NCBI RefSeq assembly: GCF_023702635.1
Contig: NZ_CP098455.1
Coordinates: 2,976,001-3,040,000, forward strand
Direction of reading: 5' to 3'
DNA length: 64,000 nt
From: Spongiibacter taiwanensis
GTDB taxonomy: Bacteria; Pseudomonadota; Gammaproteobacteria; Pseudomonadales; Spongiibacteraceae
This document shows, piece by piece, positions 24,584 to 33,216 of this stretch. The translations under genes were made by a program, and so were the position numbers. Each line of letters opens with the position of its first letter. Positions within the stretch are counted from its first letter, which is position 1. Under the pieces are notes generated by a model. The model ran no database searches, was not told the origin of the DNA, and saw only the letters and a program-made list of their open reading frames with translations.

Positions 24584-26044
24584 ATGCGCATTAATCGAAA
24601 TGACCACTATCTGTCGCTGGCGCTGGCGGCACTCGACGAGCACATTGCGCCGGAATTGACTTCCACGGCGGCTCAATCGACGCTTGAAATCCTGAAGACC
24701 ACTCTCACGGAGCTGCGCAAGCGCGAGGGTGCGGGCGCGGCCAACCTGCATAGCGCCATAGACGATGGCTACGATCTGCTTGGCGACATCCGGCGACATC
24801 TGAATTTGGCAGCGTTGGAGAAGTCCGCGTTGGCCCAGCAGGTCAGCTTTGACACCTTGGTCAGTGCTCACGATGACCTGACCACGGCGATGACCGAAGT
24901 GTGTTCGCAACTGGCTGAGAGTAACGATCCTGCTGCGGAGAGCTTGCTCCGCAGGGCGGCAGAATGGGAGCGTGCCTACTATAACGGTCAGGCCGCTATC
25001 ACCGTCGGCGACACCACTCGGACAAGCCAGCAAGACGCCGCCAAGCGGCCCTTGGAAAGGCCGGCGCTGCAGGATTTCATCAATAGCCAAACCCGTTGGA
25101 AAGGCCAGGCGGTTGAGGTGGAGGATTTTCGCGCGCTTCCCGGCGGCTTTGGCAAGCAGACCTACCTTTGCAGTTTTATTGATGAAGTCGGCGACCGGGT
25201 TGAGCTGGTGGTCCGCAAGCTAGACCCGGCGCCCATCATGGCTCACGGCGCTTGCCGCCTGGACAATGAATATGCATTGCTGCGCGCGCTCCCCGATTCG
25301 TATCCGGCGCCCAAGCCCTTGGCATACGCCGAAAACTGGCAGCAGGTTGATGCCGACTTTTATATCGTTGCTCGTAGCCCAGGAGCCGTTCCAGGCGCCT
25401 TTTTGGGTGGCTTAAGCGGTGAGGTGGACGAGCAGGTCTTTCTGGATTTGGCGCGGTATCTGGGGGAGCTGCACAGCCTTCCACTATCAACCTTTCGTGA
25501 GTACGCTGCCGCCTACGATCAACCCGGCATTCTCGATGGTGATACCCGTCAGGCCTATGTCAAAAACCTGGAGGGATGGCAGGGGTACGTGGCAGGGGAG
25601 CAGCACCTGGATTCTCCCTTTCTGGTGTGGCTGATGCACTGGTTGGCGCGGCACATTCCTGCAGACGAGCGACCACCAGTACTGGTCCACGGTGATTTCA
25701 ATATCCATAACGTACTGGTTGATCAGGGACGCATCAGCGCCGTACTGGATTGGGAATGCGCTGGCTTTGGCGCAGCGGAGCAGGACCTGGCCTATATCCG
25801 GCCCCATATCGCCCAACACATTGACTGGCAGCAATTTCTGGATTGCTATCTCGCTGCCGGAGGACGTCCTCCCCGGGAGGAACTGATGGCCTACGGCATG
25901 GTGTACGCCGCGCTGCGCACCTACCTTGCCGGTAATAAAGGCACCCTCAATCTTCAGTCCGGTCGAAATCGCGATCTGCGCTACGCCATGGTGGAGCTCG
26001 GCTTCACTCCCTCGTTTATGAATCTCGCGCTGGCAAATGCCTGA
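24584..26044 (+). CDS. Aminoglycoside-phosphotransferase-like kinase with helical N-terminal domain
   Basis: 486 residues from ATG 24584; an upstream in-frame start would add 19 residues. Residues 1-130 are helical (DUF6285-like in style). The rest is an APH/choline-kinase fold with VLVHGDFNIHNVLVDQGR (about 367-384), the HxDxxxxN catalytic loop, and VLDWECAGFG, the Mg-binding DxE-type loop. In catabolic clusters such proteins sit with acyl-CoA dehydrogenases or terpenoid/steroid genes and are not drug-resistance enzymes. The substrate is unknown. It is followed at 34 bp by a CrtC-like gene and then a TetR gene, probably as one operon. Confidence 0.85.
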   Translation: MRINRNDHYLSLALAALDEHIAPELTSTAAQSTLEILKTTLTELRKREGAGAANLHSAIDDGYDLLGDIRRHLNLAALEKSALAQQVSFDTLVSAHDDLTTAMTEVCSQLAESNDPAAESLLRRAAEWERAYYNGQAAITVGDTTRTSQQDAAKRPLERPALQDFINSQTRWKGQAVEVEDFRALPGGFGKQTYLCSFIDEVGDRVELVVRKLDPAPIMAHGACRLDNEYALLRALPDSYPAPKPLAYAENWQQVDADFYIVARSPGAVPGAFLGGLSGEVDEQVFLDLARYLGELHSLPLSTFREYAAAYDQPGILDGDTRQAYVKNLEGWQGYVAGEQHLDSPFLVWLMHWLARHIPADERPPVLVHGDFNIHNVLVDQGRISAVLDWECAGFGAAEQDLAYIRPHIAQHIDWQQFLDCYLAAGGRPPREELMAYGMVYAALRTYLAGNKGTLNLQSGRNRDLRYAMVELGFTPSFMNLALANA

Positions 26045-26077
26045 ACCACACGGCAGAAACAATAAAAGGAGCCGATA

Positions 26078-27061
26078 ATGAAACTGGAAAACGGGACCGC
26101 CCTGAAAATTCTAGGTGATGAGGTCAATTACTGGCAGGCACCGGTGGCCGTGCCAAACTGGCAGGACAGTGTTGTATTAACCTGGTGGGACAGTGGCAAT
26201 GAGGTGGGCGGCTTTCACCGCATTGGCTTTGAGCCCAATCACCCGGACGGGCCGAAAATTGCGCTATGGAGCCACTTGGCGAGCCCTCAGGGTACCTACA
26301 AACGGGTAGAGGTGTTGCCACTGCGGGATGAGGACCGGCTGGATAATGGCGGCTTTGCGGCCGGAGACACCTGCCGCTACGAATTTCATGATGGCTTGCA
26401 CGTGTGGACCATCGCCGATGGCGAGGTCAACGGCGTTATCCGTCTGCGGGATTTTCATGCCCACGTTGAGTGCTATCCCAAAGACAGCTCCCTCACCGAG
26501 GAGTTTGCCAATATTCATACCGACATTCCGGGTGGGATCGAAGGCGAAATGAATATGGGTGGTGCACACTACACGCTGAAGGGCTTAGGGTTTCGCGACC
26601 GAGGCTGGGGTGTTAGAGAATGGGATTATCTGCTTTCCCATCGCTGGGTGGCGGGTACGCTGGGGGAGGATATTGGCTTTTTGGCGCTGTCATACTACGG
26701 CGCTGACGATACCCTTGCAGCGTTTGGGTGGATCGTTAGAAACGACACGGTTTACTATGCAAAGCGCGTTGATATCGTCACTTATACTGAAATTGACTCG
26801 GTATCCAACCGGGGAGGCCATGTGACCCTGGAGTTGAACTCGGGGGAGACCTTTGAGATTGAATGTCGCAAAGTGGCCCCCCAGTCCTTCGTGTCTTACC
26901 ACCACGATATATGCTGCGTAGATACCTTGTGTGAGGCGCGCTGGGGGGACCGGGTTGGATTTTGCGATTTCGAAAGTTCGGGCAATATTCAGGCGGGCAA
27001 GCGCGAGCCGCGCCGGTTTTTTGCTGCTGCGGCCGATAACGGCTTTTTTCCTGCAAAATAA
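26078..27061 (+). CDS. CrtC/AttH-like lipocalin-fold protein (DUF7064-type)
   Basis: 327 residues, preceded by AAAGGAG. It is mostly beta in character. A central block GLGFRDRGWGVREWDYLLSH (about 168-188) resembles the 'HDxxWG' region of hydroxyneurosporene synthase (CrtC) and AttH-like proteins. The N-terminal half has repeated tryptophans (WQAPVAVPNW, VLTWWDSG). There is no signal peptide. CrtC-type proteins hydrate or bind isoprenoids, so a role with a terpenoid- or lipid-like compound is plausible but unproven. It sits between the APH-like kinase and a TetR regulator. Confidence 0.6.
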   Translation: MKLENGTALKILGDEVNYWQAPVAVPNWQDSVVLTWWDSGNEVGGFHRIGFEPNHPDGPKIALWSHLASPQGTYKRVEVLPLRDEDRLDNGGFAAGDTCRYEFHDGLHVWTIADGEVNGVIRLRDFHAHVECYPKDSSLTEEFANIHTDIPGGIEGEMNMGGAHYTLKGLGFRDRGWGVREWDYLLSHRWVAGTLGEDIGFLALSYYGADDTLAAFGWIVRNDTVYYAKRVDIVTYTEIDSVSNRGGHVTLELNSGETFEIECRKVAPQSFVSYHHDICCVDTLCEARWGDRVGFCDFESSGNIQAGKREPRRFFAAAADNGFFPAK

Positions 27062-27072
27062 AGGGCATTGTC

Positions 27073-27690
27073 ATGGTGGTGGGAGAACGACCAGGGGAGG
27101 GTGAGCGAGAGGCCCGTGGCTCAGCGATTGATATCGATGCCGTGCTGAGCAGCGCGACCGCGCTATTTGCCGAGCGTGGCTTCAATGGTGTCAGCACTCG
27201 GGAAATAGCCAAGGCGGTTGGTTGCCCTCTGTCCTCCCTGTACTACCACTTTGGCAACAAGGCGACGCTCTATCATGAGGCTTTCGTCAATAAGCTTGAC
27301 GAAAGCATTGACCAGATTCGCGGTGAGATTGATGACACCGCCTCACCGGCCCAGCAACTTCGGCAAATGATCGGCGCCTTTTTCTTGTTGTTTACCCGAG
27401 ACCGGAATCTGCTGTTATTAGTGCAACGGGATATCGTCGAGTCGGCTCTGCCGGGGCAGGGCTTGCTGTGCCAGCCCCAGCACCTGTACTTTTTGACCTT
27501 TATCGGTGATCTTGTGGGCCGCTATCAGGGGCGTCAACCCGATCCACAAACGGTACATCTGGTGAATGGCATGCTGTTGGGGTACTGCCAGTTTGATTAT
27601 TTGGTAAGGGAGTCCCAACCTGCGTCAGCGCCCTCCGAGGCGGCGCGATTGGCATCTCTGCAGGATGCGATCCTGAAGATGCTGGCGTAG
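27073..27690 (+). CDS. TetR-family transcriptional regulator
   Basis: 205 residues, with the start 12 bp after the previous stop. The helix-turn-helix reads ALFAERGFNGVSTREIAKAV followed by CPLSSLYYHFGNKATLYHEA, a textbook TetR DNA-binding domain at about residues 34-75. The ligand domain is unassigned. It closes the APH-CrtC-like operon, so autoregulation through the palindrome at 24445 is likely. It is convergent with the aldehyde dehydrogenase gene, whose stop is 17 bp beyond. Confidence 0.92.
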   Translation: MVVGERPGEGEREARGSAIDIDAVLSSATALFAERGFNGVSTREIAKAVGCPLSSLYYHFGNKATLYHEAFVNKLDESIDQIRGEIDDTASPAQQLRQMIGAFFLLFTRDRNLLLLVQRDIVESALPGQGLLCQPQHLYFLTFIGDLVGRYQGRQPDPQTVHLVNGMLLGYCQFDYLVRESQPASAPSEAARLASLQDAILKMLA

Positions 27691-27707
27691 TACGTACCGG
27701 CCTTAAT

Positions 27708-29159
27708 TCACATCCGCTTCATCAGCCACTGCAGTACGCCCCGCAATTTTTCCGCCACCGGGGGGAAGAAGTAGTGTGAGGTATGCAGTTTGGCTTCCAG
27801 AATCGCCCGTTCATGGGAAAAAGCCTTAATGCCCCATTCGCCGTGATAGTTGCCAATGCCGGAATTGTTGACCCCGCCAAAGGGCAGGTTCTGGTGGAGG
27901 AAGTGGGCCATCACATGATTGATACAGGTGCCACCGGCGCTGGTTTTGGCGATGATGCGCTCAGTGTTGGCGCGATTGCGGCTCCAGATATACAGGGCCA
28001 GGGGCTTGGGCTGGGCATTGATGGCGGCGATGACCTGATCGAGTTCACTGAAGTCAATAATGGGTAGCAGCGGGCCGAAGATTTCCTCCCCCATGATTCG
28101 CGCCTGGGGCGGAATATCGCCCAGCAGGGTGGGGGAGATAAAGCGGTCGTCCAGATCGGTAGCACCGCCGTAGAGCAATGTCGCTCCCTGATCCAGCGCG
28201 TCTTGCAGCAGGCCATTAACGCGGGCGGTATGGCGCGGATTGATAATGCGCGCCAGGTGCGGGCTGGCTTGGGCGGCGCTGCCCTCACCGTGCCACTGGC
28301 TCAAGGTTCGGCTCAAGATTTCAACGAAGCGCGCCTTGACGCTGCTGTGCACATAAATATGGTCGGGGGCGATACAGGTCTGGCCGTTATTAACAAATTT
28401 TCCCCAGGCGATGGTGCTGGCGGCCCGTTCCAAGTCGGCAGACGCATCGATAATGATCGGTGATTTGCCGCCGAGCTCCAGGGTGACGCTGCTGAGGTGT
28501 TTGGCAGCAGCGGCCATCACCACCTTGCCGATGCTGGGGGCGCCGGTGAAAAACATGTGATCGAAGGGCAGGTCGAGCAGGGCAGAGGCCACGCTGACGT
28601 CGCCCTCAAAAATTGCCACTTCACTCTCGTCAAAGCAGTCCTCCACAATGCCTTTGATCACCTTGGAGAAGTGGGGCGACATTTCAGAGGTCTTGATCAT
28701 CACCGCATTGCCGCTGGCAATGGCAGGCACCAGCGGGCCCAGGGTCAGATTCACCGGATAATTCCAAGGGCTGATAATCAGGCAGCGCCCGCGAGGTTCA
28801 TAGCGGACCTGGGAGCGGGTGCCAAACATCATCAGCGGTGCGCCAACCTTTTTGGGCTTTAGCCACTTCTTCAGGTGCTTGCGGTGATCGCCAATTTCCA
28901 TTAGCACCGGCATCAGCTCGGTAAATTCAGCCTCCATGGCACTGCGGCCAAAATCCGCTGCCGCCGCATCGATAATGGCCTGCTGGTGGTGCAGCAGGGA
29001 TTGGCGCAGCGCCTCCAGCTTTTCCAGGCGTTGGGCAACGGTCGATTCCCGCAGGGCCAGCGCAGTCTGTCCCTGGGCTTGAAAGACCCTGGCAATGCGC
29101 GGATGCGGATCGGCGGCGGCCTGGGGCTGGTCGGTGTGGTTTGCTGTTGTGGCTTGCAT
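27708..29159 (-). CDS. NAD(P)-dependent aldehyde dehydrogenase (coniferyl/fatty-aldehyde type)
   Basis: 483 residues. It has the cofactor block LIISPWNYPVNLTLGPLVPA (about 129-148), GAPSIGKVVM (about 205), the catalytic Glu in VTLELGGKSP (about 227) and the catalytic Cys in NNGQTCIAPDH (about 258-268). The length and C-terminal tail (GVLQWLMKRM) match the class-3-like/coniferyl aldehyde dehydrogenase group, which favours long or bulky aldehydes. It is last in a minus-strand unit that starts with MEM4 and runs through subunits III and IV and a beta-oxidation fusion. It may oxidise an aldehyde made by an upstream oxygenase. Confidence 0.92.
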   Translation of the reverse strand: MQATTANHTDQPQAAADPHPRIARVFQAQGQTALALRESTVAQRLEKLEALRQSLLHHQQAIIDAAAADFGRSAMEAEFTELMPVLMEIGDHRKHLKKWLKPKKVGAPLMMFGTRSQVRYEPRGRCLIISPWNYPVNLTLGPLVPAIASGNAVMIKTSEMSPHFSKVIKGIVEDCFDESEVAIFEGDVSVASALLDLPFDHMFFTGAPSIGKVVMAAAAKHLSSVTLELGGKSPIIIDASADLERAASTIAWGKFVNNGQTCIAPDHIYVHSSVKARFVEILSRTLSQWHGEGSAAQASPHLARIINPRHTARVNGLLQDALDQGATLLYGGATDLDDRFISPTLLGDIPPQARIMGEEIFGPLLPIIDFSELDQVIAAINAQPKPLALYIWSRNRANTERIIAKTSAGGTCINHVMAHFLHQNLPFGGVNNSGIGNYHGEWGIKAFSHERAILEAKLHTSHYFFPPVAEKLRGVLQWLMKRM

Positions 29160-29209
29160 TGGCTTCGCTCTCGCCGCCCGGCGCGGCTGTCAGTTCGTAT
29201 CGGGTTTGC

Positions 29210-31381
29210 CTAAACACTTACCCGCCCTGCGCTGGTTTCTGAGGCGCTGTAAAAGTGTTCCTGCCTGGTGGCCATCGCGACGAGGTTGTCATCGGCGCGA
29301 TAGAGCCCACCCAAGTTGGTGTATTGCTCGCATAATGAGAGCAGTTGTTGGCCGCTCAGAAAATCAGCGTACCAGAGTGGGCCGCAAAAATGTGCTGGAA
29401 AGCCAGTGCCGAGGCGCATACCGGTATCGATATCGCTGGCGCTGTCACAAATACCTTCACTCAGGCAGCGGCTGGCTTCCAATACCATCGCCAGCAGCAT
29501 GCGCTGCTCTATTTCCTGATCGCTGATCTCCCTCGCAACCGGCACTTGAATGTCGGTCAGCAGGGCAATGCTGTCGGGGTCATCCCTGCGCTGGGGGCGA
29601 CCTTTGTCGTCCTTCTGGTACTGGTAAAATCCGGCGCCGCTCTTTTGACCGTAGCGGCCCTCCCGGGCCAGGCGCGAGATGGCGCTCTCTCCGGGGCAGG
29701 TCATCACGTCGGGGTAGGCTTCACCCAGCACCATCATTGCCTTGTCCAGAGTATCCAGGCCTGCCACATCCAGCAGGTAGGCGGGGCCCATGGGCCAGCC
29801 CCAGGCGGTCATGATCTTGTCGATGCGGGCAAAGGCGACACCATCGCGTACTAGCAGGTTAAAGGCGCTGAAATAAGCCCCGAGGATGCGGTTGATCAAA
29901 AAGCCGGGGCAGTCTTTCACCAGCAGCGGCGTCTTGCCCATCTGCAGGGCGTAGGCAATCGTTCTTGCCACGGCGCTATCTGAGCTTTGGGGCCCCTTCA
30001 CCACTTCGACGAGGGGCATCATGTGCACCGGGTTGAAAAAGTGCATGCCGGTAAGGTTTTCCGGACGAGCCAGTCCTTTGGCAATATCGGCGATACACAG
30101 CGATGAGGTATTGGAGGCGAGCACAGTGTCGGCTCGGGTTTGCTGCTCGACCTCGGCCAGTACAGCCTGTTTTACCGCCAGCTTTTCCACCACCGCTTCG
30201 GCAACAATATCGAGGCTGTCAAATTCGCGATAATCGGTCTGGCCCTGGATCGAGCCGAGAATGGCGTCGGCCTGCTCGGCGCTGATTTTGCCGGTGGCAA
30301 CCGGCTTCTTCAGCAGCTTGCGGGCTTCACTCATGCCCAGCTCAATGGCGGCATCGGCAATGTCCTTCATAATGACTGGGGTGCCGCGCTGGGCGGTGGT
30401 AAAGGCAATGCCGCCCCCCATAATGCCCGCGCCAAGGACGCCAGCCCGGGTAATGTTCTCGGCCCGGGCGACACCTTTGTTTTTCTTCTTCAGGGACTGC
30501 TGCGCCTGAAATACCGCCACCAATGCCCGGGCGGTGCTGGAGCTGGCAAGCCGGGCGAAGGACTGAGCTTCTTCAACTAAAGCGGCATCCCGGTCCAGTT
30601 CAGCGCAGCGCTGAACCAGTTCAATAATCTCCAGAGCAGCGGGGTAGTGTTGCGCCCGGGGCATGGCCTGGGCTTTTGCTGCCGCAAGGGCCGTCTCGTC
30701 AACTTGTACTGGTCCCCGGCGCTGTTGCCGGCGGGCCTGCCAGTCCAGTTCGCCGACCATCGCCTGATCCAGCAGGGCCAGGCCCTGCTCCCGCAAGGCC
30801 TCCGCCTCGCAGACCTGATCGACCATGGGGCAATCGCCCAGTTTGCCCGCCGGATAGGAGCGGCCAGTGCTCAGCCATTCCAGTGCGGTGGCAAAGCCCA
30901 CCAAACGAGCCGATTTGACGGTGCCACCGACACCGGGCAAGACTCCCAGACCGACCTCGGGAAAGCCCAATGTGGCCTTGCTCTCTGCCACCCGGTAATC
31001 GCTGCTCAAGGCAAATTCCAGTCCGCCGCCCAGGGCAAAACCATTGATCAGGGTAACGCTGGGGCAGGGCAGGTCTTCCAGTGCACAAAGTGTCCTGGCC
31101 GCGCTCTGGCAAAATTTGACCTGCACCTCGTCAGTAGATCGGAGCAGGGCGGCCAGCGCATCAATGTTGGCACCGGCGAGGAAACCGGGTTTGGCACTGC
31201 TTATCAGCAGGCCCGCCGGTGGTTGTGACTGCAGCGCTGTGACGGCGCGTTGCAGCTCGTCGATAAAGGCTTCGCTGAGGGTGTTCACCCCTTCCTTTTG
31301 GTTGTCGAGCACCAACTCCAGTCGGTCGTTGCCGATGTCCTCGAGGCGCAGAAATTGGCCATTGAAACGGTCTGTATTCAT
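29210..31381 (-). CDS. Enoyl-CoA hydratase / 3-hydroxyacyl-CoA dehydrogenase fusion (FadB/FadJ-like)
   Basis: 723 residues from ATG 31381; an in-frame upstream extension of 17 residues is unlikely. The N-terminal crotonase domain carries INGFALGGGLEFALSSDYRV (about 110-129) and LGFPEVGLGVLPGVGGT with the expected Glu. The NAD domain begins AGVLGAGIMGGGIAF (about 315-329). It is followed by NTSSLCIADIAKGL, GMHFFNPVHMMPLVEVV and a C-terminal 3HCDH domain. It catalyses hydration and oxidation in beta-oxidation. No thiolase partner (FadA) is adjacent on the same strand, but an SCP2-type thiolase gene lies divergently at 33217. Confidence 0.93.
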   Translation of the reverse strand: MNTDRFNGQFLRLEDIGNDRLELVLDNQKEGVNTLSEAFIDELQRAVTALQSQPPAGLLISSAKPGFLAGANIDALAALLRSTDEVQVKFCQSAARTLCALEDLPCPSVTLINGFALGGGLEFALSSDYRVAESKATLGFPEVGLGVLPGVGGTVKSARLVGFATALEWLSTGRSYPAGKLGDCPMVDQVCEAEALREQGLALLDQAMVGELDWQARRQQRRGPVQVDETALAAAKAQAMPRAQHYPAALEIIELVQRCAELDRDAALVEEAQSFARLASSSTARALVAVFQAQQSLKKKNKGVARAENITRAGVLGAGIMGGGIAFTTAQRGTPVIMKDIADAAIELGMSEARKLLKKPVATGKISAEQADAILGSIQGQTDYREFDSLDIVAEAVVEKLAVKQAVLAEVEQQTRADTVLASNTSSLCIADIAKGLARPENLTGMHFFNPVHMMPLVEVVKGPQSSDSAVARTIAYALQMGKTPLLVKDCPGFLINRILGAYFSAFNLLVRDGVAFARIDKIMTAWGWPMGPAYLLDVAGLDTLDKAMMVLGEAYPDVMTCPGESAISRLAREGRYGQKSGAGFYQYQKDDKGRPQRRDDPDSIALLTDIQVPVAREISDQEIEQRMLLAMVLEASRCLSEGICDSASDIDTGMRLGTGFPAHFCGPLWYADFLSGQQLLSLCEQYTNLGGLYRADDNLVAMATRQEHFYSASETSAGRVSV

Positions 31382-31403
31382 AGCGTTGCTCAGTGTGGAT
31401 TCT

Positions 31404-31667
31404 TTAGATGTGTTGCAGGGCCAGCACCACAAATAAGGTGGCGCCGCCCAGATAAATGCTGCGGTTCAGCCAGGCTGGCCCGTCCCGGGCATCCATGAAA
31501 TAACGCAAAATCAGCACGGCCTTGGTTACGGCGATGGCGATAATAGTGGCGCTGGCGATGCCGCCGGCACCGTTGCTGCCGGTCAGGCTCAGCCCCCAGC
31601 TGGTTGCGGTCAGTACCATCAACAGCAACCAGATTTTGCCGACCGGGTCGGTGAAAAGATTAGTCAT
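31404..31667 (-). CDS. Cytochrome-oxidase subunit IV-like small membrane protein
   Basis: 87 residues with three hydrophobic segments. The signature AVTKAVLILRYFMDAR (about 46-61) matches the copies at 5867 and 59615. It starts 3 bp after the stop of the subunit III-like gene and is followed at 22 bp by the beta-oxidation fusion gene, so an oxidase-accessory pair is embedded in a catabolic operon. No subunit I/II gene is near. It is a member of the COX4-prokaryotic/NorF-like group. Confidence 0.82.
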   Translation of the reverse strand: MTNLFTDPVGKIWLLLMVLTATSWGLSLTGSNGAGGIASATIIAIAVTKAVLILRYFMDARDGPAWLNRSIYLGGATLFVVLALQHI

Positions 31668-31670
31668 CGG

Positions 31671-32246
31671 CTACACCAGATAAATAATGGGAAACAACAG
31701 AATCCACAGCAGGTCCACCAGGTGCCAGAAGTTGGCGCCGGACTCAAGCAGGGTGATATTCGCTGTTTGCGAGCCTTGCTGCTGTGAGAGCGATAAGTGC
31801 CGACGCATCCACAGTAGTACCGCAGTACCAATGGCAACGTGCAAAAAGTGGAAGCCGGTCAGCGCAAAGTAGTAAAGATAAAACGCATTGCTGGTGATGC
31901 TAATGCCCGCCGACACCGCCAGGCTGTACTCAATAATTTTGCAGGTCCCAAAGATTGCACCACAGAGCGCAGCCAAGAGCAGGGAACGCTGGGCCGGTGA
32001 ATACAAGTTCTGGCGGGCCTGGCGAATGGCCTGAATCACCAGCAGGGAGCCGGTCAGCAGCACCAGGGTGTTGAAGAAGCCAAAGCCGGCGTGAAGGGTG
32101 CTTTGGGCCTGGCTGAATACCTCGGGTTGCTGGCGATACTCATAGCCGAAAAACACCAGGAAGAGGGAGTACATCACGGTATCGCCCAGCAGCAGCACCC
32201 ACATTGCCGGGTCGCCGCTGTAGCGTGAGTGAGTTGCATGACTCAT
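31671..32246 (-). CDS. Oxidase subunit III-like protein (CoxC/NorE-like)
   Basis: 191 residues from ATG 32246 (MSHATHSRYSGDPAMWVLLL). This start overlaps the MEM4 stop by 4 bp (ATGA), which decides it against longer upstream frames. It has five membrane segments, with GFFNTLVLLTGSLL (about 52-65), LTGFHFLHVAIGTAVLLW (about 127-144) and FWHLVDLLWILLFPIIYLV at the end. It belongs to the same family as 5277 and 59860. Translational coupling with MEM4 argues that the two proteins form a complex. Confidence 0.88.
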   Translation of the reverse strand: MSHATHSRYSGDPAMWVLLLGDTVMYSLFLVFFGYEYRQQPEVFSQAQSTLHAGFGFFNTLVLLTGSLLVIQAIRQARQNLYSPAQRSLLLAALCGAIFGTCKIIEYSLAVSAGISITSNAFYLYYFALTGFHFLHVAIGTAVLLWMRRHLSLSQQQGSQTANITLLESGANFWHLVDLLWILLFPIIYLV

Positions 32247-32971
32247 TGTGCGTCCTCCCCGGCAGCGGCGGTAAGTTCGGCGGCTTGCTCGAGAATGGCG
32301 CGGCGCACGGCGTACCAGGTGACCAGAATCCAGGCAAAAAAGAAGGTGGCCGCCATCCAGAAGGAGATCAGGCCGTCCCAGGCGAAGGCGCCGTCTTTGA
32401 CAAACGCAACCAGTGAACCGGCGATAAAACCGGTGGCGCACCAAATATTAAAAAAGCCAAACCAGGGGGCAAATACCGGTTTGTCCGGGTCCTGATTGAC
32501 GGCGCAATAGCCGATGGCCAGCAACTGGATCATCCCCGGCGTTACCGTGCCGATAAAGACCAGCCAGCCGAGGTCATTAACGACCTGGGTGATTTCGGGA
32601 GCCCGCTCGGGCCGGAAGGCGGCGAGCATCCACAGAAAGCTGGGGAACAAAATGGCCCAGATCAGGCCGTTGAGGGATAGCAGTTGAATGCTGGCCATGG
32701 GGTGGTGGCGGTAGCCTTCGACCCGCTTCATCTGCTCAGAGATGGCGGCCCCGAAGGGCCAGAAGAAAACTGCCGCGAACATCATCAGTAGGCTGCCAAA
32801 GCGATAGTTGAGGGTATTTTCTCGGTAGAGTTGGGCAAGCGCTTCTGCGTCCAGGCCGGGCGCAATAGGGGGAAACCATTTGCCGACAAACAGCATGGCG
32901 GCCATCATTAGTGCGGTAGCGAGCAGTGCACAGTCGATGGCGATCAATTGGGAACGGGTTTGGTAGGTCAT
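32243..32971 (-). CDS. Uncharacterised multi-TM inner-membrane protein (MEM4)
   Basis: 242 residues with about seven hydrophobic segments. Family blocks are FPPIAPGLDAEALAQLYREN (about 34-53), FFWPFGAAISEQMKRVEG, WMLAAFRPERAPEITQVVND, FAPWFGFFNIW and the signature VKDGAFAWDGLISFW (about 192-206). It is the first gene of the minus-strand unit. The 220-bp gap to the divergent thiolase gene holds two copies of the TCGTCG-N4-CGACGA palindrome. It is coupled to subunit III by overlapping stop and start. It shares most features with MEM5 (58858) and MEM3 (21593). Confidence 0.8.
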   Translation of the reverse strand: MTYQTRSQLIAIDCALLATALMMAAMLFVGKWFPPIAPGLDAEALAQLYRENTLNYRFGSLLMMFAAVFFWPFGAAISEQMKRVEGYRHHPMASIQLLSLNGLIWAILFPSFLWMLAAFRPERAPEITQVVNDLGWLVFIGTVTPGMIQLLAIGYCAVNQDPDKPVFAPWFGFFNIWCATGFIAGSLVAFVKDGAFAWDGLISFWMAATFFFAWILVTWYAVRRAILEQAAELTAAAGEDAQ

Positions 32972-33039
32972 GCAGCCTCGGCTTGCTATTGTTTTGATTT
33001 ATTTAGAGCGCAGTGTAGTGGGCGGGCTGCGCTGGTTTC

Positions 33040-33055
33040 TCGTCGAATCCGACGA
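33040..33055. promoter_or_regulatory. Palindromic operator candidate TCGTCG-N4-CGACGA (copy 1)
   Basis: TCGTCG-AATC-CGACGA, perfect half sites. It lies 69 bp before the MEM4 start, in the divergent promoter region shared with the thiolase gene. Exactly 60 bp separates it from copy 2. Confidence 0.7.
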
Positions 33056-33099
33056 ACTTTAGTGCCCCTCGGGGGGCCTGTAGCGAGTTGGGCTGAAAA

Positions 33100-33115
33100 T
33101 CGTCGCATCCGACGA
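33100..33115. promoter_or_regulatory. Palindromic operator candidate TCGTCG-N4-CGACGA (copy 2)
   Basis: TCGTCG-CATC-CGACGA, perfect half sites, 60 bp from copy 1 and about 100 bp before the thiolase start. Two operators in one divergent promoter region would let a single regulator control both units. Confidence 0.7.
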
Positions 33116-33216
33116 CCGCTGTCGGCCCTGGCTGGCCGATCATGTCACCCATCAATTTCGTCATCTGCTGTTGCCTCGCAGGTGGCGCCCCTGTGAGTGA
33201 GCGAGTGAATGAGTGT

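Noticed and set aside
24584-26044. Antibiotic-resistance aminoglycoside kinase
   Set aside because: The fold is APH, but the N-terminal helical domain, the length and the operon with a CrtC-like and a TetR gene point to metabolism. No resistance-gene context or mobile element is seen.
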